The notes under the pieces are model-generated. The model saw only the letters and a list, made by a program, of their open reading frames with translations, was not told where the DNA came from and ran no database searches. A stretch of DNA of 64,000 nucleotides from Serinus canaria (lineage: Eukaryota; Chordata; Aves; Passeriformes; Fringillidae), in the NCBI RefSeq assembly GCF_022539315.1, contig NC_066316.1, positions 57,041,994 to 57,105,993 of the forward strand, given 5' to 3'. This document shows, piece after piece, positions 11,975 through 24,700 of this stretch (within the stretch, counting starts at the first letter, position 1; every line of letters begins with the position of its first letter). Both the position numbers and the translations under genes were made by a program.

Positions 11975-14682
11975 CTGTGGAGGGAAAAAAGAGAAGAAAG
12001 AAGCTCAGCTCCTGGAAGGGTAGGGGGTAAACAAAAGGGTTTGAAGAAGCTGGAGAGGATGCCTGTTAATTTTGAATAGCAGTCTATATCTGCTCCTCCC
12101 TTTGCAGCATTAACCACCTCTATGGAATTTCAGAGAACTCCCCTGCCTTGTGTTTTCAGCTCATTGCTCACTTTTGGTTAAGACTTGGCCAATAAATTCA
12201 AGATTGTTTCGATATGGCTTCCCAACCCATATTTCAAATCTGCCACAGCTTTTTAATGGGGGTTTGTTTGCTACCTGTGATCTTTTCTTATTTTCTTATC
12301 AACGCTGGCTGACTATTGAGATCTTCTTGAGAAGGGTTTTGTACATGGTTGTCATTCATCATTCCCTTTTTCACTGTGACTCACTGGTAGTCAGAAATAG
12401 AGAGTTTCCAAAACAAACAAGCTGACTGGAACACTGGAAAGGCATTTGACTTCTAGCTAAAAGAGATACGTATTCAGTTAGAGTACGAATTATAAAAGCC
12501 ATTAAATTAGTCAGCATCCACTAACAAAAATAGCATGATAATAAGCACCCAATAGCATGATAATAATTACCAGCCAAAGTAAGTGTCTTTTGTTTTTCAC
12601 AGTAACATCAGCAGATCCCATCACTCAAACTCCATCCTCTCATGAGTCCGACATAGCGACGTTTTTGATTTACCTTAAAATTTTGCCTATGAGAGCCTCA
12701 TCAGACCACGTTTGAGACTTCTGGTTCTGTTTTTACCCTGTACACAACACATCCTGGTTAAGGTATTTCATGTTGCTCTTGGGTGCTCTCAGTGCAGGAG
12801 CAGCAGTGAGCTGGGACAGGGTGGTGTGGGCAGAGTGAAGACCCCTCCTGAACACTCTGACATCTTTGTGCTTTATCTTAGGAGGAATTATATCCTACTC
12901 CCTCATGCCTTTTCATACTCCTGCTTCACAAAAAGCCTTTGCAAAAAGATCCTTCAGTACTTTGACAGAGAGAGACAGAAGAGCACTTCAGCTATAAATG
13001 GCTATGAATTTGGAAGCTCTGGTTTCTGTCGGCTCTAACCAAGAGAAATGGTGGCAAGAAATGCCTTGGCTAGGGAACATGATTGCTTGGAAAGGTGATC
13101 TGAAGAGCAGTGCTTCTGACAGCCATGGAATCTGCTCTCTGCTATTTCATGTCCTGTCATGCCTGGATGTGGGTGCATCACCACCCAAGCCTCAGTTCTG
13201 GGAAAAAAAGATGGAATGTTTTCAAGTTTAGTAGGAGATTAGTCAGAAAATAAAAACTTGGATTTAAGAGAATGAGAGGATGAGGGAGGTGACAAATGTT
13301 TCTGATTAAAACAAAACAAACAAACCAAAGGCCTTCCAAAAATGCACGTGAAGAAAAGCTGAAATTGTCATAAGTCTGTCCACTTTTGTCCATGAAATGG
13401 GACAGAGGACTCCATCCCAGGACAGAAGACTGGATGTAGGATTTTTGTGGTACTGCTGTAGCCATTTGATGGTTTTCACCTAAGAATTTCTTTTGCCAAA
13501 GGTGTAGCTACACACAAGATGTGGCCACAAAGAGTTACTTCAATAAATCACTATCTGCTGATGAAAAATCCATTGAAGCAGGAAGCTTCTGAAAGAGCCC
13601 TCTGGTTCACTGGCAGCATGGTAAAGATTTAATGAGGATGGGAAAGCAATCTGTCCAATCTGTGCATAGATGAGCTCCTTCCCAAGCAGATTCATCTGCA
13701 CAAGGACATAGTCCCATCCTCATTTTGTGACACTGCAGAAGTACCACAGGGGGTGGCTATGCCCCTTCCCATAGACCTTCCCCCTTGGAGGAGTGGGGCA
13801 GTGAAAAGCAGGGAACAATAGCAATATCTGTTCAGCAGAGACAATATTGGGGCAGTCTTGGGTGGAAAAGGCTATTGAGAATACAAAGTAAAAAGAATAA
13901 AAAATTCAAGACAGACTGGATCTCCAGAAGGTTTGTTCACTCCCTGTTACCACAATTTCTTCAAATTCCAATCTCATCATCCCTTGTTATTTTACTGAAA
14001 AATTTGATATATATGCACAGGCAGACAAGCTACAAAGCACTGAACTTGTTCAGAGCCTAACCTAAAAAAACCAATTCCCTGGGCGGATATATGGCACAAT
14101 GAAAATTGTGATGGAAAAGAGGAAATGAGGGACAATAATGTCTAGAACTGGCTAAATACAGACTGAGCTGAAAAAAAGAGGATTAAATAAAATTTAGGAA
14201 AAAAAAAAAAACCTTGCTTCTATTTCTGTAGAAAATGGAAGAATATTTCTGCTTCTGTTTCCTGAGAAAAACTCTCCTAGTTTGAAACTGATTTATAGCC
14301 ATCTGGATACTGTTAAAATTAATGTGAAGCAAATTTATCACAAAGATGAGCAAATAGTTCTTGGTGCAAGAGTAAAAATTTCATCTTGGACTCTGAGCTT
14401 GTGTTGCAGTTTGCACCTATGAGAGACAACAAAGTCTCCACTTGTGTGAATTCCCCAGGGTTCTAAAAATGGAGTGATACCTTGGCATTTTTGTGGATTT
14501 TTGGGCCTTTGAAAGTAGGACCTTAGAAACCACCACCCATCTCCCTTTTAGGTGATGCACAGACCCTTTTAACCAGGTTTTGGGTACATTTACTTTCTTT
14601 CTGGATTGTGCATGTTGTTCAACAACATCAGAAAGCAACCAGAAGAAAGAGTTCATCCCATACCTGTCTACACACCACCCAC
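11975..14682 (-). other. Intron 2 of the SLC22A2-like pseudogene
   Basis: About 2.7 kb between pseudo-exons 2 and 3. It contains a short direct repeat (AGCATGATAATAA) at about 12528-12566. No coding region is supported. Confidence 0.6.
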
Positions 14683-14785
14683 CTGCCTGCTATGTAGCCA
14701 ATGCTCATGGAGCCAATAAAATCCCAGCACTCCCACACCACTGGAAGAGGTCCAGCTTCCAGGAGTCCTCACACACCAGATGAAA
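14683..14785 (-). pseudogene. SLC22A2: SLC22A2-like exon 2 with 1-bp deletion
   Basis: Preceded by a TTACAG acceptor and followed by a GTGGGT donor. It opens [15 protein letters not shown] and ends GSMSIGYIAGR in a shifted frame. It is 103 bp against the usual 104; one base is missing in the GGGATTTTATT segment where the plus-strand paralogue has GGGTTTTTTATT. The shifted frame meets a TGA within the exon. The ADR of the conserved loop motif has become AGR. Confidence 0.88.
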
Positions 14786-16195
14786 CTGTAAGAGCAAACA
14801 CATTTGAAACCAATGGCATCAACTAGAAAACAGAGGGAAAGAAGTGCTCTGTCTTCTAAAGCTGACATGTGCATTACATCTTGTTTGGACTTTGCCCAAC
14901 CTTGTGAAAGTTACGCCCCAGAAAATGATTGCATAATGACACATTAGGAGACTGAAAAAGGAAGGAAAACTCCGAAAGAACAAACAAAAAACCTCGGAAA
15001 AAATCTCATCCTCTTGTCATCACCTATCTGCTTTAAGTTTGGAGGACACTTGAAGCATCATCTCCTTCCCAGATGCCAAGACCTGTCTCAAACTCTGTAT
15101 TTCCTTGCTGCAAAAGCAGTGCCAGGTGAGAGAGATGGAGGTGCTGCCATGAGCCCTGCTGGGGTGGAGCCAGGAGCTGGGGTGTCCCTCACCTCATTAG
15201 CACTGACAAAAGGCCCAGGATTTGGCTGGCTTTTCTCTGAAGGGAAGAGGTGCTTGTGAACTTGCTTTTGATTTACAATTAACAGGTTGTCAGGACACAC
15301 CCAACAAAGGGAGGAGGGCAAATTGGTAATAACATCTCCACAGCTGGAGGTATTCACTTAAGTGTAATTAGCCTTCAGCCCAGGAAGACGCATGAATGTA
15401 TTTGGCTGTTTATTTAATCTTTGTGTAACTCAGACAAGTTTGCTGGGGCCATACCAAACAGCTCAGCTCGGTTTCCCTGGTGTGGAGGAGAGCTGGAGTG
15501 CTCTTCTCTGCCCCAAGGGAGAATGAGATGGACTTGCTTTGTAACAGTGATGGTAGTGAAGAGGGGAAATATGAAAGCCCTACCCACAGAAGCTAGGAAG
15601 TTTTTTAAGGTCGAATTCCACAAAAATCTGCTAGGCACAGTTTAGGTATAGCTAATACAGATTTGGCAGTGGAGGGGAAGTAGAAGAGATCTGTTTGGGG
15701 ATCATTCCTATACTTCAGGTCTCTACATGGCTTTAAGACTATTAGTACTGCTTTGCACTGATTTTCATATTCTAGATTATCTGGTTTAGATACTGTAAAT
15801 TGAGATAAAGGAGTACTGCTGTTGCTAAAGCATTATGTGAGAAATGTAGCCCTATCCTCTGCTTCGTTTTCATTACAGATGAGCATCTGGATTATCATCC
15901 AAAAGTGCAATTCCTCAGTTTGGGCTATGGGGTGCTACCCTCAGTTTGGTGATGGAAATAATAATTATGAGAATAGCCATTTCTTACAAGATTGCAGTAT
16001 TATGCTGCTAGGAAAGCAATAATTTTCCCTTGTTTATGTAGATGGATCTTTGCCCTGAGTGCCTAGCAGGTTCTGACGTTGTTTATTAGCAGTCAGACTC
16101 AGACTGTACACCAAAAGCAAAGTTTATTAATCCAGCATATTCTGTCCTTAAGCTGTGCAGACAGGAGTGATTTTTCTGGACAAGCTATGCCTCAC
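14786..16195 (-). other. Intron 1 of the SLC22A2-like pseudogene
   Basis: About 1.4 kb between pseudo-exons 1 and 2. I see nothing else in it. Confidence 0.6.
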
Positions 16196-16260
16196 CTCTG
16201 TCACGACAGACCTCCCTGGGGAGTCGTACACCCAGCCATCCTGGCAGGGACCGAGGGGGA
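16196..16260 (-). pseudogene. SLC22A2: SLC22A2-like exon 1, 3' segment
   Basis: On the minus strand this reads [12 protein letters not shown] then SPGRSVVTE, ending at a canonical GTGAGG donor. Human OCT1 has [12 protein letters not shown] at the same place. It is the remainder of exon 1 beyond the LTR and lies in the frame expected if the LTR and one target-site copy are ignored. Confidence 0.9.
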
Positions 16261-16681
16261 TGGTGCGGCATTTACATTTTCTCAAAAATCCCTTCACCCA
16301 GGATTTTTCTCCTGGGAAGCTGTGAAGACTCAGAGAAAAAGGAAAACAATTATCTCATTTGCCTCTCCTGTGTTTTGCTCCTGTGGAATGTGTTTGGAGA
16401 TTGTTTATCCAATAGGTGATTGTTTCATTGGTTTCTGGTGTGAGTTGTTTTCACTCATTGGCCAATCAGGGCCAAGCTGTGCCGGGACTCTGGAGAGAGT
16501 CACGAGTTTTCATTATTATGTTTTTTATCATTGAGTAAGTATCCTTTCTGTATTCTTTAGTATAGTTTAATGTAGTATTCTTTAATATAATATATTATCA
16601 TAAAGTAATAAATTAGCCTTCTGAGAACATGGAGTCAGATTCACCATTCCTCCCTGCCACGGGATTGCTGCAAATACAACA
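16261..16681 (+). mobile_element. Solo endogenous-retrovirus LTR inserted in SLC22A2-like exon 1
   Basis: About 421 bp with TG...CA ends. It has CCAAT-like boxes near 16410-16470, an AT-rich TATA-like region near 16580 and AATAAA near 16606, all in plus orientation. This is antisense to the host exon. The flanking hexamers (GGGGGA at 16255-16260, GGACGA at 16682-16687) match at 4 of 6 bases, as a decayed 6-bp target duplication would. The boundaries are confirmed by the host gene: dropping the LTR and one hexamer brings the two exon halves back into the same frame. The sequence resembles a common passerine ERVK-type LTR family, by memory. No internal viral genes are present. Confidence 0.85.
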
Positions 16682-16687
16682 GGACGA

Positions 16688-17030
16688 TGCCCCCAGTGCC
16701 CCGCAGGCTGCCGAGGGGGTCGGTGCAGCTGATGCCTGTTGTGTTCCAGTCCACCTCGTACCTCCTGCAGCGGCTGCTGAAGCTGGCCCCGTGGCCATCC
16801 CACTCAGGAACTGTGTGATTCAGCTGCTCCTCCAGGCTCCAGCCACAGCGCTGGCTCAGCTCAGCCACCCCGGGGCTGGAGCAGCGATGCTCAGGGGTGA
16901 ATCCCAGGAAAAAGATCCTCACATAAATGGGAGCAAAAGTAACAGAAAGCAGGCATAATATAAAGAAGGCTTTCTTCTGAAAGAAGTCGAATTCTCTGAC
17001 CTGCTCTAAAATGTCATCCAGGATTGGCAT
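16688..17030 (-). pseudogene. SLC22A2: SLC22A2-like exon 1, 5' segment
   Basis: The start codon at 17030 opens [14 protein letters not shown], close to the human OCT1/OCT2 N-terminus. TM1 and the first extracellular loop follow: [23 protein letters not shown], an NHT glycosylation site and CRRYEVDWN. The frame is open to the LTR junction. Beyond it, reading through the LTR meets a stop at 16641-16643, so a product would be 129 residues. Confidence 0.9.
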
Positions 17031-18039
17031 CTTTGTGTGTCATAAATCATGGAAGTATCCAACTCAGTTGCTTTCCAAGGCTTTGGCTTTCACTGCATGC
17101 CTAAATAATACCTGAGGTGTTTGATTTAAACTCACAAATATATAATTAGTTAAGTTTGTCAATTGTCAAGTCACGCATTGCAACTTTTTTTCTTAAATGC
17201 CATTTCTAAACACACTTTGGCTCTTCTTTTTGGCTTCTGTTGTTTATTTGTTTTGTATAGGACATACTTGAAATGCAAGATCTGGGGCCTTAGCTTATGG
17301 CCACTTCAGTCTGTCACTGACAATCTGCCATGCACAGTATGGGGCAGGTGGTAATTCCTTTGTCCAGTGTTTCCAGAGGCCATAAGTACTATTAAAGCAG
17401 TATGTTCCTTTTCCCCACTTGCATATACAAATGAAGAATCTTAAAATAAAAGTGGACATAGATAATTGCTTGTATGATCTTTTGAGGGAATAGGAGAATA
17501 CAGCAAAATCACAACAGGGCAAATTTCTGTTAGCTCCTTAATGGTTGAAGAATAGTGTTGTGCCTCAGATGGGAAGCAGACCAGTCACTGCAGTGTGAGC
17601 TGGGGCCTCTGAGTCAAAGGTGGCCAAACCAAACTTGCAAAGGGTTCACATGCAGCTGACCCACACTCAGGGAACTGAGAGTGGCCCTGAGATTGGTCAC
17701 CAGCCCTTGCATGCCCATCCTGCCCACTGCCTCCTGCCCTGCCCTGCACCCTGGGGAGGCAGAGGGTAGAGGCTGCTGCAAGATACAGCCCCATCTCACA
17801 AACAGTTTGCAGCTGTTTAATGAGAATTTATTAGACAATGCTAATGTGTAAATGTGTGATTAAGCAATGGAGACATCCTCAGCCTCTTTTACATGAGAGG
17901 GTGATTAATGTTGTGTTCCCATGGACACAATTAAGGTACTTTCATCTTGGAGGTCCTCCAGTGATGGAGGGCTGGAAGAGGTTCAGTGCAGCTGAACATC
18001 AAAAGTGTAGATTTGGACAAAAATAATTTATGGGCATAT

Positions 18040-18083
18040 AATAAATAAACAAACAAATAAATAAATAAATAATTTATTTATTA
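18040..18083. repeat. (AAAT)n-type simple repeat
   Basis: A run of AAAT/AAAC units ending in a TTATTTATT inversion, which can fold back on itself. Confidence 0.75.
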
Positions 18084-21000
18084 TATCTGCCTGAAAAATT
18101 TCTGCCATCTTTCTGTCATCTTTCTGTCTGCAAATCTTTCTAAGCCAGACCAACTATAGCTTGGTTAGTGCTTCTGAAGGGAACCTCTGAGCAGGCTGCT
18201 GTCCCTGGGTTAATTTTCCCCTGAGGAGCACTCAGTGCCCTCTCTGAGTTTTATGAAGCACAAAACTAAATAAAGAGGAAAACAGAGGTGATAAGTAATA
18301 TAATATTTAAAAGTGCTGCTACTACACACAAGCACTCTTGAGTTACAATGACCAGCATTCCTAGGAAATGTCACAAATCACAAATGGGACTGCTCCTTTG
18401 CAATAAACATCTTTTGCAGCTAAGAAAAGACCAGCCCTTTGACTGTGTGCAGCTGAAGAGTTTTCCTATCTCTGTTCAGCCTGGTTTCATTAGGAGCAGA
18501 GAAGGGACTATTCCCCCTGTTAATGCTCAAGGAGCTCACTGCACCAGCAGCCTTTAAACCTTGCACCCTCCTGCACACAGACTACTCAGCAGTGCACATA
18601 TCTGATGCAGTGGTTAACAGCTAAAGCCTGTCCCAGCCAAAACTGAACTAAGTGCAACAGGAAGTGCACAAACTCAAGAAATCTGCTTTACTCCCTTTCC
18701 TAATTCTGCCTACTGTGCTTTCACGCTGGAGAAAGAGAGAGCTGCCAGTGTGGTGCTCACATGCCAGTTATCCTGGCAGAAGGTTTATCTCTGATTATGA
18801 TCAATGCTATTTCTTCTGGGAAACCTTCACTGTCACTTGAGTATTCTCTTTTATCGTCAGGAAGCAAAGTATTGCCCTACAGTGGGAGTGACCACGAGTG
18901 GCTTTACATCTTGCAGGAGGTCCAGAGCTTTGGCTACTGTCATCCAAGCTGCCCTTGAATAATCCCAGACTCTCTCCTGTGGCTGCTCTCACCAGTCTGG
19001 AGGGAAATGAGTGGTCCATCCCACCCACATAAAGGCAGGTGACTCTTGTCCCCTGGATATCCCTGAGTATGATGCCTTTAAGATGTTTTTAGTGTGGATT
19101 TTTTTTCCACTTTTCTGGGGACAGAGCAGGCAGTGAGCGTGCATGCAGTTCTGCTGGTGGATCTGAGTGCGTGTGAATGGAGGCAGCATGAGAGCTTGCC
19201 AGGCTGATATCTGCCCTGAAAAACTAGACATGACTGTGCATGGACTCAAGCACTGTCTCTTAGGCACTGTGCTTCATCTTTACCACCCTCCCCAGCACTG
19301 TTTTGCATGATTCCTGTTAGCACCTCACAACACCCAGGCAGGTCTGGGGAGGTGGTGTCAGGCAGGCTGTTTCTGGTAGCCAGGAGGGAAGAGATCACCC
19401 TGGCTGGGGATGGTGTGTACCAGGTGAGCCATTGCCTCCAGCCTTCCCAGTTATTAGCACAGATGCAGCACAGAACCCACCACCATACAGCAGGTAATTC
19501 AGCCAGATGAGAAAGGGGAAGAAAGCCAGAGCAGCTCTGTTAGCAGAGGGCATCTGTGTCCCTGACAGAAGACCTAAATCACTCTGCAGTGGCAGGTTCA
19601 TGAAACACTGTCAAGTGTGTCAGGTTTGCTGGGTATAATCAGTAATCCCTTCAGTCTGCAGTAGTGAAGCATTACCAGGACTGCTTTAAAACAAGTCAGC
19701 CTTCAAAAGCCGGGGTAAACGTCCCTGTACTCTGACCTTCTGAGCTTTAGATGTAGGCTCGAGGGTTGGTAAAATGTGAACAAAGCCAAGCCTACCACAC
19801 TCCTGTAAAAAAAGCTACAGCTGAAAGGCACACTGATAATGATTATATAAATAAATAGCTGCTGGCTGCCAAACAATAGCCCCAATTCAAAGGCCTGAAA
19901 GCATCCTCTCATGAAATCACTCATGAAGACTGAGAAACTGAGGCAGAGAGATCTAGCAGGTTGGCTTTTAGAGAAACTGGTTTTCAGATCTTTGGGAATT
20001 TAGGCTAAAACTGTTCGCTCGAGGTGCCTTAGATAGACTTTCCCATGCAGACTTTCCCACCAGGAGCATGCTGAATGTCCTACAAACCTTCTTGCATGAG
20101 TAAACACTTCTGCATTGATTTCCTTCCAGTGAGTCATTCTTTCATGCTTGCCACTTAGTGATGATTTTGGTACTTCCCTGTGTGTTCGGATCTTATCACA
20201 GCTCTGTTTCCTGTGAACATATCAAGAACACAGACTTTTAACAGGGAGCTCTGTGCATGATGTCTGTCAGAATCACATGCTGCTCTGTACCTGAGCAGGA
20301 CATGCTTGATTCACATGAATGTGATGGAGAATCCCTGGAAACATCCATGGAAGCATCAAATAATGCACCCACTGAGATGCACTGCCTGTGCTTTGGGGTG
20401 CAGGTACTTCAGCCAGGCTGAGTCAGTCTGATTTCTTGGTGCAAAGCCCCATCCCCTTTCCTACAGCCTGTTGTGGCCTTTGTTAATCCTGTAGACCACA
20501 AACTGGCTCAACTTTCTATGAAGACAGAGGCTGATCCTTTCTGCAGTAGCAGGTTGTAGGGCTCAGTGAATGGATGAGGAAAATTCAGCACAAAGGAAGG
20601 CACAGGATCACGTGGCTCAATCTGCTGGGAGAGGGAAGCTGGAAAGAAGAGAGAAGAAGCAGTGGTGATGGAAAAACCATCTGCCTTGTAGTTTTTGGTA
20701 GGGTTTCATCTGGGCTAATGTCAGCCATGTAAAAGCTGAACATGTAGCATCTACTACCTCTGGATATATATCCACATGTGAAGCAGGAGCCTACGGTGGT
20801 GCTTAATGGCAGATCTGTGCACCCAGAGCTGCTGGAGCTTGGGTCATGGGATCTCAGCTCTTCAGGTCAGCACTGAGAGCTGGATATGCAAGAGCTGACT
20901 GTAGAGGGAGCCTATGCACCTTGTTTTTAGGCTGCTCAAGTTACTTCAAAAGGCTCATGTTTGCACTTGGTATTTATTTGCACCCTGAGAACTTGTTTTA

Positions 21001-21701
21001 TAACAGAGAGAAACAAAGTGTACTTTATGGTTGGCTCATACACTACTAACACATTTTTCTCACAAGATAATCACACTGCATTTGGCAAAACCCTCTAGTT
21101 TAAGATTATTTGCATCTAGATCCAAAAGTCACAGCTTGAGCTCATTTCTTCCTTGCACAGTAATTACCACTTAGTATTGTGCAACCTAGGAGTATCCTCC
21201 TTGGTGACAAAGACAGCTCAGTGCTCAGTCCTTACTCCTCAGCTTTTGCTGTGGCACAGAGCACGACTTGTTCATGGAGTTTGTCCTCTGAAGGTTTCAT
21301 TTCTGCAGTCGTGAGGTGGCATGGCTTTTGCCAAGACCAGGAGCATGCTGAGCTGCTGTACCACTGGCATTGGGCCTCTTGGGTTGCTGGAGTGCTGTGT
21401 GAGCACTCTTTGGCCAGGATGAGGATGCTTGTGCTGCCCAGGGAGAAGGAATTGGCCCTGGGATAGCTTGGCTTGTTGTGAACCTGTGCCATGGTCCCTA
21501 GGGCGCTGTTGCTTTGTTCTGACTTCCCAAGGAGATGGCAAGGTCACCCCACAGGGCTTGGGGTTTGTAGAGCCGCTCTTATCAAAGGGTGCACTGATAA
21601 CAGGTTACCAAAGTGAGCAGAGGAGTCCAGGCAGCCCTGTAACTCCTGGCACTGAGCCTGGAGGGTGTGCTAGGCACTTCAGGAAAAACATACTGGTTTT
21701 A

Positions 21702-21783
21702 GGTATTTTTAAATGCTAATCTGAGAATTTTCCTGAGCCCCAGGATGCTCAGGAAAATTCTCAGATTAGCATTTAAAAATACC
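21702..21783. repeat. Perfect 37-bp inverted repeat (hairpin) with 8-bp loop
   Basis: The left arm is 21702-21738 and the right arm 21747-21783; they are exact reverse complements. The spacer is CCCAGGAT. The arms begin GGTATTTTTAAATGC and end TTTTCCTGAGC. I saw no target-site duplication or transposon body beside it. It could be a young MITE-like end, a fold-back replication product or an assembly artefact. Confidence 0.93.
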
Positions 21784-24700
21784 CACCCATCCACTTCAAA
21801 AAACTCCTCCAAGAGCTGTCTGGAAGGGGTAACTAGTAATTACATCTATCAGCAGAATAAAGGATGGAGCTGGGCAGACCAGCCTTCCCAGCTCTGGGAT
21901 GTCACAGCACAGGTACAGCACACATCATTCATGGTTACCACTGTGTCTCTACCCAGACTGACACCACAGCCACCCAGACTGGGAAGCCCATGGCTCCCAG
22001 GGCTTCAGCTTCCTGTTGAGCAGCCCAGTGTGACTGCAGAGAACAAGGGCTTGCAGTCCAAGCCTTAGCTTTGTTATTTCTTTTGCTCAGCTGAACTGCT
22101 GATACCTGCTGTAAAGGTAGCAGGACCTACCTGAGACAAGCAGTGCAAACAGTATGGGTGTTACAAGGCTAGGTCCTGCTCAGAGCACTTGATAAACAAC
22201 CTGGCTGGGGTGGGCTGGGGACTGAGGCTGCATCAGAACATAAATTTCTGCTGCTGGTGAAGGCAGGATTTGCTGTCATGACACACCGGGGTAACTGCAC
22301 CCAAAGCTACCTGTCAGGAGCCGAGGTGGAGCCTGTTTCACTGTTCTCTGCCCGGACATGGTCACTCCTCAGATGGTTTAGCACATTGCCTCCTTCTGTT
22401 CCATGTGTAGAAGCTTCTTTTGGACCACAAGCTCTGCAGGAATGGGAGCTGCTTCATGCCTGGATAAGAAGGAAAAGGCAAGTTAAGAAGGTATCATGTG
22501 AAGCAAAGCTTGAAAAAAGCTTGCAGATTCAAAAGGGAAGAAAGGAAAAAAAATTAGGAGAAAGCAAACTGGCAAGTAGCAAGCAGGTTTGCAGTTTGGA
22601 ACCAGCCCTGTTCCAAGACTTTAAAATGTAGTTAATTACAAGCACTGAATTTTGCAGTAAGGTCTTGGGAGTGTGACTGCTTAATAGGTTCCTAGATTAC
22701 ACATATCAGTCACAGGCTTACTGCTGTGTTCAGACAGGGTATCACAGCTGCACAGCTCCAGGTGAGGCATGGGGCCACCCCTGGCTCCTCACCAGGCGCA
22801 GAGCAGGACCAAAAGTGGTGGCAGAGGTTGAGGCTGTCCTGCAGGGGCGTCCTGTTCCCACCTCTGCAGGTCTCTGCTGGCGGTGCTGCTGCTCTGAGCA
22901 GCCCAGGAGGAGGAGCAGCACATCCCATAACTGTTTCCATCATCAGGGGGCTCCAGATCCCTGCTTTCTGGAGTTCTGTCCTGGCCCACGCCTTTCTCCA
23001 CCTCCGCAGTGGGAATGGCAGCTGTGCAGAGGTGCCCCCCTGGGAGGGGGAGACAGGGGTGGGTGGCTGTCTGAAAAAAGATGGGGACCCTCTGTCTCAT
23101 CAGGCAAGACTGCTCTGGAGCAAAGTGTCCTGGCCATGGGAAGATGGACAGGAACAGGGGGACATGAGGAGAGACTGCTCTTGTCCTTTGTAACCAATTG
23201 CTCCCCGTCAAAGTTCCCTAACTCACCTCTCTGCCCTGCCTCAATCTGTGACAGTCCCCTTTGACTCCTCCTGCCATCCCTGTTTTTGGCCCAACCCCTT
23301 CAGACATCCTGTTTGATCCTTGAGGCAGCAAAATCCCATCAACCAGAGGACCGGGTTGTGTAAACCCAGTCCTAGTAGAATAAAAGATGGTATAACATAA
23401 TGGGAACTGATTTTTCTGAGTTTCTGACAGCCTTGCTCCTTGCATATCACCATGCAGCTGTTAGGATCACTGGTGTGAATGGGGGCTAATGAGAGGCAGG
23501 CAATTACAGAATTCCCCCAACTACACCATGCCAGAAAACTTCAGCTTCAGAGTCATTATGAACAATATTCTGGGATCTCCCATATGATCCTCAGCTCAAT
23601 CATCATTCTAGCCCTCTTCTGAAATGAGTGAACACACCTATATCTCTTGGCATCATTAATTGCTCTTTAATTGCAGAAACAAAACAATTATTAAAAAGAA
23701 CAACAAATCAGTTAATACTGACCTAGGAAAATTGTAATGGGGGATCAATCCTAATTAAGCAACAGATCTGAGGAAAGGTTTCTTGACTCTGGATTTGAAT
23801 ATTTCTTTCTGAATGCAAAAAGAGTTCAAATATATTTCGCAAGCTTGAATCTTTGGGGAGTTAATTATCATATGCACTCAGCTGTGATGCAGTTTGTCAG
23901 TGTTTGTTTACACAATTGTTATTAGAGTGGACATTTATGTGTCTAAAAGAGCTTTCTGCTCAGCAGGAAATGAAGCTATTTCTTCTGCTCAAATTGCTTT
24001 TAAAAAACAGTCCTTTTGTAGCTGAGAAACAGCACATTGGTCTGTGAGATTTTGTGTTCAAGCCTGATGCCTCTGACAGTGCTTGGAAGTGATGTGCAGC
24101 CCCAGTAGAGGAGGAGGTATCCAACACTACTTGTCATGTCAGGTGCTCCAAAGTCTTTCTTTCAGGACAGGCTAAGAGTTCTTGATCTCAACTTTTATTT
24201 CCACTTCTTAGCCTGTGTTGTAATTGTTTGGGTTTTGACATATTCTAATTTGGTTTTGTGAATATTTGGGCATTTGTCTACACATCTGAGAGATAATGAA
24301 ATGTACTGATGACACAAAACCACTTGCAGCTACAAGTGAGGTACTACAAACACAAGAAACACAGTTTCTCAGGGTCTTCAAGGGTAAAGAAAAGCACCAA
24401 GGAGCAATGGCAAGAAGGTGTCATAGTTTAAGTCCAAAGGGAACATACAGACCCAACATTCATAGACAGACAGTCAACCTTTGGTAGGGAATTGAGACTG
24501 AACTCTGCCAATCTATCATGGATGCAGACAGCCCTGCTTCACTTTAGCCCCAGGACTAAATTTCAGTCGGACTAGCTAGAAGTACACTAAAAGAGGCTGG
24601 TCAGGGAAGTGGGGGAGTAAAGCATAAGGACATAGCTAGCAGGCAAGTTTGAAGCCAAACACATACCACACAAAATAAGAAACAGAGAGCAATGTTTTCT

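Larger units (their letters stand above)
11818..17030 (-). pseudogene. SLC22A2: SLC22A2-like organic cation transporter pseudogene (exons 1-3 only)
   Basis: A third OCT-type locus, inverted relative to its neighbours. Exon 1 (17030-16196) starts with an intact [10 protein letters not shown] sequence and the Cys-rich loop but is split by a solo LTR. Exon 2 (14785-14683) and exon 3 (11974-11818) each have a one-base frameshift. Splice acceptors of exons 2 and 3 and donors of exons 1 and 2 are still canonical. Exons 4-11 are not recognisable. The position between SLC22A1 and SLC22A3 on the opposite strand matches mammalian SLC22A2, so loss of that orthologue is the simplest reading. The alternative is a lineage-specific inverted duplicate of the SLC22A1-like gene. 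A full-length OCT cannot be made from this locus as written. Confidence 0.82.

Noticed and set aside
1038..17030. The minus-strand exon 1 belonging to the plus-strand SLC22A1-like gene through a local inversion
   Set aside because: The minus strand has its own exons 2 and 3 following exon 1 in order, so it is a separate gene remnant.
23190..23450. Possible additional LTR or LINE fragment
   Set aside because: AATAAA and some repeat-like phrasing are present, but no boundaries, duplications or clear family match could be seen.
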